A stretch of 64,000 nt of DNA from Silicimonas sp. GTDB taxonomy: Bacteria; Pseudomonadota; Alphaproteobacteria; Rhodobacterales; Rhodobacteraceae. The position numbers were made by a program, and so were the translations under genes. The notes below the pieces were generated by a model, which did no database searches, was not told the DNA's origin, and was given only the letters and a program-made list of their open reading frames with translations. How positions within the stretch are numbered: position 1 is the first letter of the stretch; each line of letters opens with the position of its first letter. The DNA lies in assembly GCA_022824315.1 (NCBI GenBank), contig JAJEAC010000156.1:1-64000 (forward strand), read 5' to 3'. Below are positions 54,564-63,630 of this stretch, one piece after another.

Positions 54564-56146
54564 TAGCCGACGGCGGCTCCGTCCTTTCGGGGATCCGATG
54601 CGCCGGTCAGCGTGCCGGCTTCGTGATCGATCAAGATGGCCTGCGCCCCGCCGACGGGCACGTCAGGCCGCGACAGCCTGTGCCCGGCACGTGCCAGCCG
54701 GTCTCTTGTGGTATCCGGAATGCCGTCCTCGACCTGGAGCGTGCCTTCGACCGGGTCGGCAAAGGAGCGTGGCCCGTCAATCGCTTCCTGCAAATCCATG
54801 CCGTAATCGGCCATGTTCGTCATGAAGTGCGCGTGGCCTGTTGCCTGATACTGTCCACCCATGACGCCAAAGGCCATGTCCACCCTGCCGTCGGTCCTCC
54901 GCATTGCCGGGATGATCGTGTGAAGGGGCCGCTTGCCCGGACCGGCTTCGTTCGGGTGGCCCGGGGCCAGGTTGAAGCCCGAGCCGCGGTTCTGGAAGAG
55001 AATGCCGAATTTCGGGCTCGCCACGCCGGAGCCGAATGGCGAGAAGAGCGAATAGATCAGGCTGACCGCCATCCCGTCTCCGTCGACGGCAACGATCAGG
55101 ACCGTATCCCTGTGCACGTCTTCCGCCAGCGCGGCGGGCATCGCCGTCGCTATCCCCGTGTCGATCAACGCGGCGAGTTTCTCGGCTGTCTCTGCGGCCA
55201 GCATGTGTTCAAGCCGGGTCACATGATCGGGGTCAGCCAGAAACCGGTTTCGTGCGTCGTAGGCGAGCTTCGACGCCTCGGCCTCGACGTGAATTCGCTC
55301 GAAGCCGACGGGATCCATGGACGACAGGTCGAAATGGGAGAGAATGTTCAGCAGCAGAAGGGCCGCGGCACCCTGCCCGTTCGGCCGATGTTCCAGAACG
55401 TCAAATTCGCCATATTGCCCGGAAATTGGCGTGCCCCACGCCGCCTCGGTTGCCGTGAAGTCTTCGGCTGCATGGGTTCCGCCCACATCCGCAAGCGCCG
55501 AGAGCATGTCGTCCAGGATTTCGCCGTCGTAGAACGCGTTGCGCCCGGTTGCGGCGATGCGCCGCAAGACCTCGGCCTGGCCCGGCAGGCGCATGCGCTC
55601 GCCGAGGCGATAGGGACGGCCGGCGTTCAGGAAATGCGCCCTCGCGGCATCGTTCATTTCGGAGCCGGCCGAGGCAATGTCCGACGCGGTGCGTGGCGCA
55701 ACGGGCACGCCTTCCTCGAAATAGCGAATCGCGGGCGCGAGGCAGCGGTCGAGGCCAATCCGGCCAAAGCGTTCCGACAGGCGGCAAAATGCGTCGACGG
55801 CGCCCGGCACCGTGATGGAGGCCGGATGGCCCGGCTCAATCTTCGTGATCCCTGCCCGTCTCAGGCCGTCCGGGTCAAGGCCGGCGGGCGCTCGGCCCGA
55901 GCCGTTGATGGTAGTGACCTCGCCGGCGCCGGCGGGCTTGATCAAGGCGAAGCAATCGCCGCCGATCCCAGTCATGTGCGGTTCGCAAACACCGAGCAGG
56001 ACTGCGCCGGCAATGGCCGCGTCCACCGCATTCCCGCCATCCTTCATTACGGCCAATGCCTCGGACGCAGCCAGCGAGTGCGAGGTGGCCACCATTCCGT
56101 TCGAGGCGAAAACGGGCGATCGGCCCGGAAGTTGGAAATTGCGCAT
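54560..56146 (-). CDS. Gamma-glutamyltransferase-like Ntn-hydrolase, without signal peptide
   Basis: Protein of 528 aa of the GGT family, which self-cleaves to expose a Thr nucleophile. The nucleophile is likely Thr348 in HRDTVLIVAVD; the second Thr and the following His/Tyr found in classic GGTs are replaced. Other landmarks are GGNAVDAAIA, GIGGDCFALI, and GKRPLHTIIPAM near the end. No export signal is seen, so it is probably cytoplasmic, as are GGT-like acylases and glutamyl amidases. Substrate uncertain. Divergent from pobA. Confidence 0.88.
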   Translation of the reverse strand: MRNFQLPGRSPVFASNGMVATSHSLAASEALAVMKDGGNAVDAAIAGAVLLGVCEPHMTGIGGDCFALIKPAGAGEVTTINGSGRAPAGLDPDGLRRAGITKIEPGHPASITVPGAVDAFCRLSERFGRIGLDRCLAPAIRYFEEGVPVAPRTASDIASAGSEMNDAARAHFLNAGRPYRLGERMRLPGQAEVLRRIAATGRNAFYDGEILDDMLSALADVGGTHAAEDFTATEAAWGTPISGQYGEFDVLEHRPNGQGAAALLLLNILSHFDLSSMDPVGFERIHVEAEASKLAYDARNRFLADPDHVTRLEHMLAAETAEKLAALIDTGIATAMPAALAEDVHRDTVLIVAVDGDGMAVSLIYSLFSPFGSGVASPKFGILFQNRGSGFNLAPGHPNEAGPGKRPLHTIIPAMRRTDGRVDMAFGVMGGQYQATGHAHFMTNMADYGMDLQEAIDGPRSFADPVEGTLQVEDGIPDTTRDRLARAGHRLSRPDVPVGGAQAILIDHEAGTLTGASDPRKDGAAVGY

Positions 56147-56300
56147 GTCGGCAGAGCCCGTCCGATTGATATGCCGAGACTAGCGGCGTGCCGGTCGGAT
56201 GAAAAGCAGCCAGGCCGAGGGTGCCGTACAGCGTCAATGTCCGGTTTGGTTGACATCGCCGACTGACGCGGACGAAGGTTGCCGGCGGGAGGATTGCTGC

Positions 56301-57470
56301 ATGCAGGCGGAAGTCGCGATCATTGGGGGCGGGCCTTCGGGGCTTCTTCTGTCGCAGCTCCTGAACCGGGCAGGCGTTGAGACGGTGATCCTCGAACGTG
56401 CATCGAGGACTCACGTGCTCGGACGAATCAGGGCCGGCGTGCTTGAAGCGGGTACGGTTGACATGCTTCGAGAGGCGGGCGTCTCGGACAGGTTGGACCG
56501 CGAAGGCATACTGCACGATGGATGCTACCTGACCGACAATGACTTGATGGTTCGGGTCGATTTTCGCGCCCTGACCGGCAAGCATGTCACGGTCTACGGC
56601 CAGACCGAGGTCACTGCGGATCTTTACTTGGCGCTGGTTGAACTCGGCGCCACGGTTCTTCATGGCGTCGAAGACGTGACATTGTCCGATCTGGAACAGC
56701 CAAGATCCGTGGTGGAATTCACGCATGACGGCGACCGCAAGCGGCTTGACTGCCTGTTCGTGGCGGGATGCGACGGATTCCACGGCGTCAGCCGAAAGGC
56801 CATCCCTTGCGATCAGCGGCGAGAATTCGAACGGACCTATCCCTTCGGCTGGCTCGGAGTCCTGTCTCGCGTCCCGCCCTGCGAGGAAGAGCTGATCTAC
56901 GCGAACTCCGAGCGCGGCTTCGCCTTGGCATCGATGCGGAACGAAAACCTGTCGCGCTATTACATCCAGGTGCCGATGAGCGATCAGGCAGAGCAATGGA
57001 GCGATGATGAATTCTGGACCGAACTGAAGCGCCGCCTGCCGTCCGAAACCGCTGTCACGATGCAGACCGGACCGTCCATCGAGAAATCTGTTGCGCCGTT
57101 GCGCAGCTTCGTGTGCGAACCGCTTCGCTGGGGCAATCTCTTCCTGGTGGGTGATGCCGCGCACATCGTGCCGCCGACCGGAGCGAAAGGCCTGAATCTG
57201 GCCGTGTCCGACGTGCACTACCTCTACCAGGCGCTGATCGACGCCATCCGCTCAAACGACCGTTCCGGCGTTGACGCCTATTCAGGACGCGCATTGAAGC
57301 GGATATGGAAGGCCATGCGATTCAGTTGGCAGATGACGATGATGCTCCACCGGTTCGAGGATGAAGACGATTTTGCGTCCGAGATGCGCCGGGCGACGCT
57401 TGGCCACCTGGCAGCGTCCGAGACCGCGCGGCGCGACCTGGCCGAGAACTACGTCGGGCTGCCCTTCTAG
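56301..57470 (+). CDS. pobA: 4-hydroxybenzoate 3-monooxygenase
   Basis: FAD-dependent hydroxylase of 389 aa that makes protocatechuate from 4-hydroxybenzoate with NADPH and oxygen. The first FAD motif is GGGPSGLLLSQLL at ~9-21. RIRAGVLEAGTVDMLREAG is highly typical of PobA, as are LVGDAAHIVPPTGAKGLNLA and the end AENYVGLPF. GGGAGG lies upstream of ATG 56301. It heads a short operon with the 3-oxoadipate CoA-transferase genes. Confidence 0.94.
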   Translation: MQAEVAIIGGGPSGLLLSQLLNRAGVETVILERASRTHVLGRIRAGVLEAGTVDMLREAGVSDRLDREGILHDGCYLTDNDLMVRVDFRALTGKHVTVYGQTEVTADLYLALVELGATVLHGVEDVTLSDLEQPRSVVEFTHDGDRKRLDCLFVAGCDGFHGVSRKAIPCDQRREFERTYPFGWLGVLSRVPPCEEELIYANSERGFALASMRNENLSRYYIQVPMSDQAEQWSDDEFWTELKRRLPSETAVTMQTGPSIEKSVAPLRSFVCEPLRWGNLFLVGDAAHIVPPTGAKGLNLAVSDVHYLYQALIDAIRSNDRSGVDAYSGRALKRIWKAMRFSWQMTMMLHRFEDEDDFASEMRRATLGHLAASETARRDLAENYVGLPF

Positions 57471-57489
57471 CCGACGGGAAAGGACGTCC

Positions 57490-58212
57490 ATGGACAAGAC
57501 TGTTTCCTCGCCTGAGCAGGCTGTGGCAGGCATCGAGAGTGGCGCCGTGCTCATGATCGGCGGATTCGGCGGCTCCGGTGCGCCGGTGGAGCTCATTCAC
57601 GCGCTCGTCGACCGCTACATTGCCTCGGGTTCCCCCGCTGATCTCACGGTGGTGAACAACAATGCCGGCAACGGGCGGGTCGGAATTGCAGCGATGATAG
57701 ACGCAGGAATGGTCGCCAAGATGATCTGCTCCTTCCCGCGATCCTCGGATCCGAGAGCGTTTTCCGAAAGGTACCTCGCCGGCGACATCGGGCTGGAACT
57801 CGTGCCCCAGGGGACCTTGGCCGAACGCATCCGGGCGGCGGGAGCGGGCATACCGGCATTCTACACGCCCACCGGTTACGGGACAGAGCTTGCGGAAGGC
57901 AAGCCCGTCGCCGAGTTCGACGGCAGGACATACGTGCAGGAGCGTTGGTTGCAGGCCGATGCGGCCATCATCAAGGCCGAGCTGGCCGACACGCACGGCA
58001 ACCTGACCTATCGGCGCGCGGCCCGGAATTTCAATCCGCTGATGTGCATGGCGGCAGGGGTGTCGATCGTGCAGGCCCGCAAGGTCGTTGCGCCGGGAGA
58101 TATCGATCCGGAACATGTCGTGACGCCGGGGATTTTCGTCGACGCCGTGCTGGAGGTGCCGAAACCGCTGCAAGAAGAGGAGTTGATTCGCTCCGGGGAG
58201 GCCTGCCCGTGA
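57490..58212 (+). CDS. pcaI: 3-oxoadipate CoA-transferase, subunit A
   Basis: Protein of 240 aa, the alpha subunit of a class I CoA-transferase. The glycine-rich GGFGGSGAP near residue 24 binds CoA, and ERWLQADAAIIKAELADTHGN follows. It moves CoA from succinyl-CoA to 3-oxoadipate late in the protocatechuate branch. Being next to pobA supports 3-oxoadipate over acetoacetate (AtoD/ScoA) as substrate, though the families are close. Its stop overlaps the pcaJ start (GTGA). Confidence 0.88.
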   Translation: MDKTVSSPEQAVAGIESGAVLMIGGFGGSGAPVELIHALVDRYIASGSPADLTVVNNNAGNGRVGIAAMIDAGMVAKMICSFPRSSDPRAFSERYLAGDIGLELVPQGTLAERIRAAGAGIPAFYTPTGYGTELAEGKPVAEFDGRTYVQERWLQADAAIIKAELADTHGNLTYRRAARNFNPLMCMAAGVSIVQARKVVAPGDIDPEHVVTPGIFVDAVLEVPKPLQEEELIRSGEACP

Positions 58213-58886
58213 ATGTTCCGAAACTCACGAGTGCGCAGATTGCGTGGCGGGCGGCCCAGGACATCGGCGACGGGGCCTATGTCAACCTGGGCATCGGACT
58301 TCCCGAACTGGTTGCGCGATTCCAGCCTGAGGGACGGCAGGCCGTGTTCCATACCGAGAACGGTGTCTTGGGGTTCGGCGAAGCGCCAGTGGCTGGAGAG
58401 GAGGACTGGGACCTGATCAATGCCGGCAAGAAGGCGATCACCCTGAAGCCCGGAGCGGCCTTTTTCCACCACGCCGACAGTTTTGCGATGGTTCGCGGCG
58501 GGCATCTGGACGTGGCGATTCTCGGTGCCTACCAGGTTGCGCAGAACGGTGATCTCGCCAACTGGCGCGTGGGCTCGAAAGGCGTGCCCGCCGTTGGTGG
58601 CGCAATGGACCTGGTCCATGGTGCCAAGCGCGTCGCGGTGGTCACTGACCATGTTACCAAGGATGGAAAGCCGAAGCTGGTCGAAGCGTGCACGTTTCCG
58701 CTGACGGGCAAGGAATGCATCGGGCGCGTCTACACGTCGCTGGCAGTCGTGGACGTCGTTGACGGGCGATTTGTCCTGCGCGAGAAATTGCCTGAGATCA
58801 CGCTGGAGGACCTGCAGTCCCTGACCGGGGCCGGCCTCGCTACGCCAGGTCCGGTCGGGGACCTTGTTGCGCCCGACCTGAGTTGA
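58209..58886 (+). CDS. pcaJ: 3-oxoadipate CoA-transferase, subunit B
   Basis: Protein of 225 aa, the beta subunit carrying the catalytic Glu50 in FHTENGVLG. VNLGIGLPELVA and GGHLDVAILGAYQVAQNGDLANW are typical of class I CoA-transferase B subunits. It starts with GTG, overlapping pcaI by 4 nt. The earlier steps between pobA and pcaIJ (pcaGHBDC) are not in this window and must be elsewhere if the pathway is complete. Confidence 0.9.
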   Translation: MNVPKLTSAQIAWRAAQDIGDGAYVNLGIGLPELVARFQPEGRQAVFHTENGVLGFGEAPVAGEEDWDLINAGKKAITLKPGAAFFHHADSFAMVRGGHLDVAILGAYQVAQNGDLANWRVGSKGVPAVGGAMDLVHGAKRVAVVTDHVTKDGKPKLVEACTFPLTGKECIGRVYTSLAVVDVVDGRFVLREKLPEITLEDLQSLTGAGLATPGPVGDLVAPDLS

Positions 58887-58927
58887 TGTCCTGAATTCCG
58901 ATCTCGATGCGGACCGCGAGGCAGCCG

Positions 58928-59389
58928 ATGAACCTGACCTATCCTGAATTGCGTGCAAGACTTCTCGCCTTGACCGAAGGCGAGACCGACGAGGTCGCGT
59001 TGATGGCGACCATCGCCTGCGAGGTGCATCATTCTGATGAGCGGTTTGACTGGACCGGATTCTATCGTGTCGTCGGGCATCAATTGCTGAAGATCGGGCC
59101 GTATCAGGGTGGTCATGGCTGCCTGACCATACCCTTTGCCCGAGGTGTCTGCGGTGCCGCGGCGCGCACCGGAGAGATTCAGCTGGTGCCCGATGTCGAG
59201 TCCTTTCCCGGCCATATCGCCTGCTCTTCCAGCACGCGGTCCGAACTCGTGCTGCCGGTGCGGACCGGCAAGGGCCGACTGATCGCGGTTCTGGACATCG
59301 ACAGCGATGAGCCGGACGCGTTCAGCCAAAAGGACGCCGAGGCCCTGTCGGGGATACTTGACGCGGTCTTCGGCGAGTTGGACCGATGA
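58928..59389 (+). CDS. msrC: GAF-domain free methionine-R-sulfoxide reductase
   Basis: Protein of 153 aa consisting of one GAF domain. The three redox cysteines of fRMsr are present: Cys65 in GHGCLTI, Cys75 in GVCGAAA and Cys99 in GHIACSS. KIGPYQG and SELVLPV are also typical. It reduces free methionine-(R)-sulfoxide using thioredoxin. ATG 58928 is the natural start. Not related in function to pcaIJ; it precedes an RluA-like gene. Confidence 0.9.
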   Translation: MNLTYPELRARLLALTEGETDEVALMATIACEVHHSDERFDWTGFYRVVGHQLLKIGPYQGGHGCLTIPFARGVCGAAARTGEIQLVPDVESFPGHIACSSSTRSELVLPVRTGKGRLIAVLDIDSDEPDAFSQKDAEALSGILDAVFGELDR

Positions 59390-59414
59390 CCGGTTCTGGT
59401 CGTTCCGCGCGGTT

Positions 59415-60062
59415 GTGACTGGCGATTACTCTCCGCCAACCTCTCCGATCGACGTGCTTCACGCCGACGACGAGATCCTGGTCGTGGTCAAGCCCCACGG
59501 TCTTCTGTCCGTGCCGGGAAAGGGCATTCACCTGGCAGATTGCCTGCTGACCCGGCTGAAGGAAGCCTTTCCGGCAACGCTTCTGGTCCATCGCCTGGAC
59601 AGGGACACGTCCGGCGTCATGGCCTTTGCGCTGACGCCCCGTGCACAGCGCCATTTGGGTCTCCAGTTCGAGAAGCGCCAGGTTCGCAAGGCTTACGTGG
59701 CGCGGGTTCACGGGCATGTGCCCGGGAGCGTCGGCACGATCGATCTGCCGCTGGCTGTCGACTGGCCCAACCGGCCGCGGCAGATGGTGGACCTTCGGCA
59801 AGGCAAGCCGGCCTTGACGAAATGGGAACGGGTCCAGGCATGCGCCGATGAATCCCGCCTGATGCTCTTCCCGAGGACGGGCCGATCCCACCAGCTTCGC
59901 GTTCACTGCCTGGCGATCGGCCACCCGATCCTGGGCGATCTGCTCTATGCAAAGGGAGAGGCCCGGCAACACCACAGGCTCATGCTGCAGTCCGTCTCGT
60001 TGCGTTTCCGGCATCCTGCCGACGGACGCGCGGTAACGTTCTCAGTGCCGCCAGAGTTCTGA
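59415..60062 (+). CDS. RluA-family RNA pseudouridine synthase
   Basis: Protein of 215 aa. The catalytic Asp62 lies in VHRLDRDTSG (58-67), followed by KAYVARV and TGRSHQLRVH, all RluA-family marks. LLSVPGKG replaces the usual start of the catalytic domain. The length is close to RluA (no S4 domain), which modifies 23S rRNA and tRNA; the target here is unproven. The GTG start at 59415 is chosen because TGDYSPPTSPIDVLHADD looks like the family's N-terminus. Confidence 0.9.
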   Translation: MTGDYSPPTSPIDVLHADDEILVVVKPHGLLSVPGKGIHLADCLLTRLKEAFPATLLVHRLDRDTSGVMAFALTPRAQRHLGLQFEKRQVRKAYVARVHGHVPGSVGTIDLPLAVDWPNRPRQMVDLRQGKPALTKWERVQACADESRLMLFPRTGRSHQLRVHCLAIGHPILGDLLYAKGEARQHHRLMLQSVSLRFRHPADGRAVTFSVPPEF

Positions 60063-60399
60063 GGCAGCGGCACGAATTCAGCTGGGAATCGCCGTATCCG
60101 CACTCCGCGCAAGGTGTCGCCATGTCGTGCGCCGTCGTCATCCCTCGCCAGGCGGCGGGCACAGGTTCGTGGAATGTCGGGCATTGCACGCTGCCATCCG
60201 GCCGGGGCGGGCGGGCATGCACGGGGAGCGGGACCGCGGGCCGCTCATCGCCGGGAAGCCGCTCAACACCGACACGTCCTTGACCGGGAGGCCGCGACGC
60301 ACGACTATCCGCAGCATCGTCGATGCTTCGGTTCGGAGCGCGCGATTGGAGATTGCCGTCAATCTGGCAAGGTGCAAATATCGCCGCGAGGGGTCCGGC
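60063..60399. other. Non-coding interval between the pseudouridine synthase and DUF952 genes
   Basis: A 337-bp GC-rich stretch. No frame has recognisable domains. It should contain the promoter for the DUF952-pyrD pair. Confidence 0.5.
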
Positions 60400-60741
60400 A
60401 TGACACTCGTTTACAAGATTTTTCGCGCGGAAGAGTTCGAGGCGTTCGAGGCGGCCGGGCGCACGGCCGGATCGCCGGATGACGTCAGGGACGGCTTTGT
60501 CCATTTTTCCACCGGCGCGCAACTCGAAGAGACGGCCTCACGGCACTTTGCCGGCGAGGCCGGGCTGATGCTCGTATGCGTGGACGCCGGCCCCTTGGCA
60601 GACTCTCTCAAGTGGGAGCCGTCGCGGGACGGTGCCCTCTTCCCGCATCTGTACCGTGATCTCCGGATCGAAGACGTGAAATTTGCACGGGACTTTCCCC
60701 GTGCAGACGGACGCCACATGTTCGAGGGCATTTTGGAGTGA
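60400..60741 (+). CDS. DUF952 domain protein
   Basis: Small protein of 113 aa. [17 protein letters not shown], then [20 protein letters not shown], and FPHLYRDL match the DUF952 family, whose function is unknown. GAGGGG lies 7 nt upstream of ATG 60400. Its stop overlaps the pyrD start (GTGA). This pairing with pyrD suggests shared expression but does not reveal a role. Confidence 0.9.
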   Translation: MTLVYKIFRAEEFEAFEAAGRTAGSPDDVRDGFVHFSTGAQLEETASRHFAGEAGLMLVCVDAGPLADSLKWEPSRDGALFPHLYRDLRIEDVKFARDFPRADGRHMFEGILE

Positions 60742-61784
60742 TCGAGTACGCGGCACTGGCGGTCCTGGGCCGCGTTGATCCCGAAATTTCCCACGGTCTT
60801 GCGCTTCGGGCACTGCACACTCCGCTTGCACCGTTGCCGGGTCCGGTGAGGTCGCCCCATCTGGACGTGGATCTCGCAGGCCTGCGCCTGCCGAATCCCG
60901 TCGGTCTGGCTGCCGGCCTCGACAAGAACGCGAGCGCGGTTGGTCCCCTGATGCGTGCAGGGTTCGGATTCCTGGAGGTCGGGACCGCGACACCCCGTCC
61001 GCAATCGGGCAATCCGCGCCCCAGACTGTTCCGCCTTCGGAGGGACCGGGCGGTGATAAACCGCCTCGGGTTCAACAATGACGGCGTGGAGGCCATCGTC
61101 GGTCGGCTTGCGGCGCGCCCCAATGGCATTCCTGTCGGGATCAACATCGGAGCAAACAGGGACAGCGAGGATCGTGCCGCCGACTATGCGCATGCGATGC
61201 GTGCAGCCCGCAAGTGCGTTGACTTCGCGACCATCAACGTGTCGTCGCCCAACACCGAGAACCTTCGAGACCTGCAAGGCGAACAGGCATTGCCTGCGCT
61301 TCTCGAAGGGGCGATGGCGGAAAGCGGCGATCTGCCCGTGTTTCTCAAGATCGCGCCGGACCTCTCGGACGAGCAAATTGGAGCCATCGCGAGGACGGCC
61401 ATGGAGAACGGCGTTGCCGCAATTGTTGCGACCAACACGACCGTGTCGCGTGACGGGCTGACGGACCGGAGGAGTGACGAACAAGGCGGCCTCTCGGGAC
61501 GTCCGCTCTTTGCGCGTTCGACACGTGTCCTGGCGCGGCTGTTCCACGAGACCGGCGGCGAGATGCCGCTTGTCGGCGTCGGGGGAGTGGCCTCGGCCGC
61601 CGATGCCTACGCAAAGATCAAGGCCGGTGCGATTGCGGTGCAGCTCTATACGGCGATGACCTATTTCGGGATATCGCTTGCATCGCGGATCGCGCGGGGC
61701 GTTGACGAGATGCTGGCTCACGACGGGTTTGCGTCCGTTGCCGAGGCCCGGGGCATCCATGCGGCAGATTGGCTGCGCCAATAG
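60738..61784 (+). CDS. pyrD: Dihydroorotate dehydrogenase (quinone), class 2
   Basis: FMN enzyme of 348 aa in pyrimidine synthesis. The N-terminal helices ([12 protein letters not shown]) are those that attach class 2 enzymes to the membrane for quinone access. [32 protein letters not shown], the catalytic serine region [14 protein letters not shown] (around residue 170) and VGVGGV are all present. It starts with GTG. Converges with the MATE exporter gene, 20 bp apart. Confidence 0.95.
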   Translation: MIEYAALAVLGRVDPEISHGLALRALHTPLAPLPGPVRSPHLDVDLAGLRLPNPVGLAAGLDKNASAVGPLMRAGFGFLEVGTATPRPQSGNPRPRLFRLRRDRAVINRLGFNNDGVEAIVGRLAARPNGIPVGINIGANRDSEDRAADYAHAMRAARKCVDFATINVSSPNTENLRDLQGEQALPALLEGAMAESGDLPVFLKIAPDLSDEQIGAIARTAMENGVAAIVATNTTVSRDGLTDRRSDEQGGLSGRPLFARSTRVLARLFHETGGEMPLVGVGGVASAADAYAKIKAGAIAVQLYTAMTYFGISLASRIARGVDEMLAHDGFASVAEARGIHAADWLRQ

Positions 61785-61804
61785 CCTGGCATGCATGGGC
61801 AGGG

Positions 61805-63121
61805 TCAGCCTGCGGCCCGTTCGAGCGCGGGGTACCTGATGCCAAGCGTGACGCCCCTTGCGACGAGAGAAATCAGGAGCGCCATCCAGAGGCCGTCGTT
61901 GCCGTAGCCGGAAAAGACCCACACCGAAGCGAAATAGATCGCGGACGAAACCGCCGTCATGTTCCGCATGTCGCCCGTTCGCGTGGCGCCAATGAATATC
62001 CCGTCGAGCATCCAGGCCGCGATTCCGAGGACCGGCACCGCAATCATCCAAGGAAGAAGCGCCTTGGCCGCCCGGCGAACCTCGTCCGAAGTGGTCATCA
62101 GCTCGATGACCCAGGGTCCGAAGGCCCAGACCGCAATTGAAAAGACCGCCATGACGCCAGCACCCCAGGCGCTCGTCAGGACGGCGCCCTTCCGAAGGCG
62201 GGCCCGGTCTCGCGCTCCCATGGCATTGCCCACAAGCGTCTCGGCCGCGATCGCGAAGCCGTCAAGCGTGTGGGCCGTCAAGTGCACGAACAGCAGGAGT
62301 ATCTGGTTGGCGGCGAGCGGGACATCTCCGAACCTCGCCCCGAAGAACAGGAAGGACACGAAAATGGACTCGACAAGCAGGGATCTGAGCAGGATGTCGC
62401 GATGGATCACCGCCATCCTGAACAACCGCGCACGAGAGAGAATCCGGGGCCAGTCGTTCCAGTACGGTCGCTGGATCGCATCCCTGCAAAACCAGAGGCC
62501 CAGCGCCAGCCCGCTCCATTCGGCAAGGAATGTGGCGAAGGCGACACCGGCAACGCCCCAGCCGAAGCCCAGCACGAAAACCACGTCAAGCACGATGTTC
62601 AGGCCGTTCATCCAGACTTGCAGCGCCAGGACGGCACGGGTTCTCTCGGATGCAATGAGCCAGCCGTTGATGCCGTACAGCGCGATGGCTGCGGGGGCAG
62701 ACCAGACGCGCACGGACATGTATGCGCTTGCGCTTTCCTCCACCGCAGTCGACGCGGGCGAGATCAGGAACGCGCCCTGGAAGATCGGCCATTGCAGGAG
62801 GATCAGCATCAGGCCGCCGCCCGCCCCGACAACCATCGCGCGCGACAGGAGCGCGTCCGCCTCTCCCCGGTCACCGGCGCCGAGCGCCTGGCTTGTCATG
62901 CCGGTGGTCCCCATGCGGAGAAAGCCGAAGATCCAGTAGATTGCGGTCAGGATGTTGGCTCCGATCGCGACAGCCCCGATCTGCACGGGATCCCCCAGCT
63001 GCCCGACGACGCCGGTGTCCACGACGCCGAGAATCGGCACGGTGGCATTGGCGAGCAGAATCGGCAGCGCTATTCCGAGGACGCGGCGATGCGTGATCCC
63101 GTTCGGGGTCGGGGCCGTCAT
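61805..63121 (-). CDS. MATE-family efflux transporter
   Basis: Membrane protein of 438 aa with about 12 helices in two related halves. The N-terminus LGIALPILLANATVPILGVVDTGVVGQLG is the MATE/DinF signature, and LDGFAIAAETLVGNAMGARDR repeats it in the second half. It exports cationic or toxic compounds using a Na+ or H+ gradient; the DinF-like subgroup is likely. Its ATG overlaps the stop of the upstream thioesterase gene, so it is co-translated with two hotdog proteins. Confidence 0.92.
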   Translation of the reverse strand: MTAPTPNGITHRRVLGIALPILLANATVPILGVVDTGVVGQLGDPVQIGAVAIGANILTAIYWIFGFLRMGTTGMTSQALGAGDRGEADALLSRAMVVGAGGGLMLILLQWPIFQGAFLISPASTAVEESASAYMSVRVWSAPAAIALYGINGWLIASERTRAVLALQVWMNGLNIVLDVVFVLGFGWGVAGVAFATFLAEWSGLALGLWFCRDAIQRPYWNDWPRILSRARLFRMAVIHRDILLRSLLVESIFVSFLFFGARFGDVPLAANQILLLFVHLTAHTLDGFAIAAETLVGNAMGARDRARLRKGAVLTSAWGAGVMAVFSIAVWAFGPWVIELMTTSDEVRRAAKALLPWMIAVPVLGIAAWMLDGIFIGATRTGDMRNMTAVSSAIYFASVWVFSGYGNDGLWMALLISLVARGVTLGIRYPALERAAG

Positions 63122-63630
63122 TCAGCGGAGGGCGACGGCATCAGGAAGTGTCCCGTCGCCTGTGCCATCGGCCGCATGCGATTGTCCTGCCAGGCGTCGA
63201 CCCTGACGCTCGCATAGCGACGGCCCGACCGGTTGACGCGCGCCCGCGCATAGGCGTCTCGCGGCAGCCCGGAACGAAGGTAGTCGACGGTTATGTCGAT
63301 TGTCTTTGGCATGCGCGGCAGCGTGGCGGGATTCAGCGATTCGGCATCCAGCCTGCCACTTTCGATCTCTTGCCAGAGGTTCTGCCAGCCAAGCTCGACC
63401 AATGCAGCGGTTTCCAGGAAGGCTGCCGTCACCCCGCCATGCAGAGCGGGCAGTTCGGGGTTGCCGACGTGCATGTCGTCGAAACTGAGCACGGCCGTCA
63501 GTTCGTCTCCGTGGCGCTCGAACGCGATGCCAAGAAACTGCACGAATGGAATGCCGGCCACGAGCGCGCGGAGCGCGGCGTCGCGGCGCTGCTTCACGAT
63601 CTGGATCGGTTCGGGGCGTTTCCGAATCAT
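63118..63630 (-). CDS. PaaI-type hotdog-fold thioesterase
   Basis: Protein of 170 aa. GIPFVQFLGIAFE, ALHGGVTAAFLETAALVEL and ITVDYLRSGLPRDAYARA outline the single hotdog domain with the PaaI-like HGG motif. It should hydrolyse an acyl-CoA; the substrate is unknown. Start overlaps the upstream thioesterase stop and its own stop overlaps the MATE start. The pair looks like an old tandem duplication. Confidence 0.88.
   Translation of the reverse strand: MIRKRPEPIQIVKQRRDAALRALVAGIPFVQFLGIAFERHGDELTAVLSFDDMHVGNPELPALHGGVTAAFLETAALVELGWQNLWQEIESGRLDAESLNPATLPRMPKTIDITVDYLRSGLPRDAYARARVNRSGRRYASVRVDAWQDNRMRPMAQATGHFLMPSPSAE

Noticed and set aside
60411-62051. 546-codon minus-strand frame opposite DUF952 and pyrD
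   Set aside because: Shadow of DUF952, pyrD and part of the MATE gene region; no motifs.
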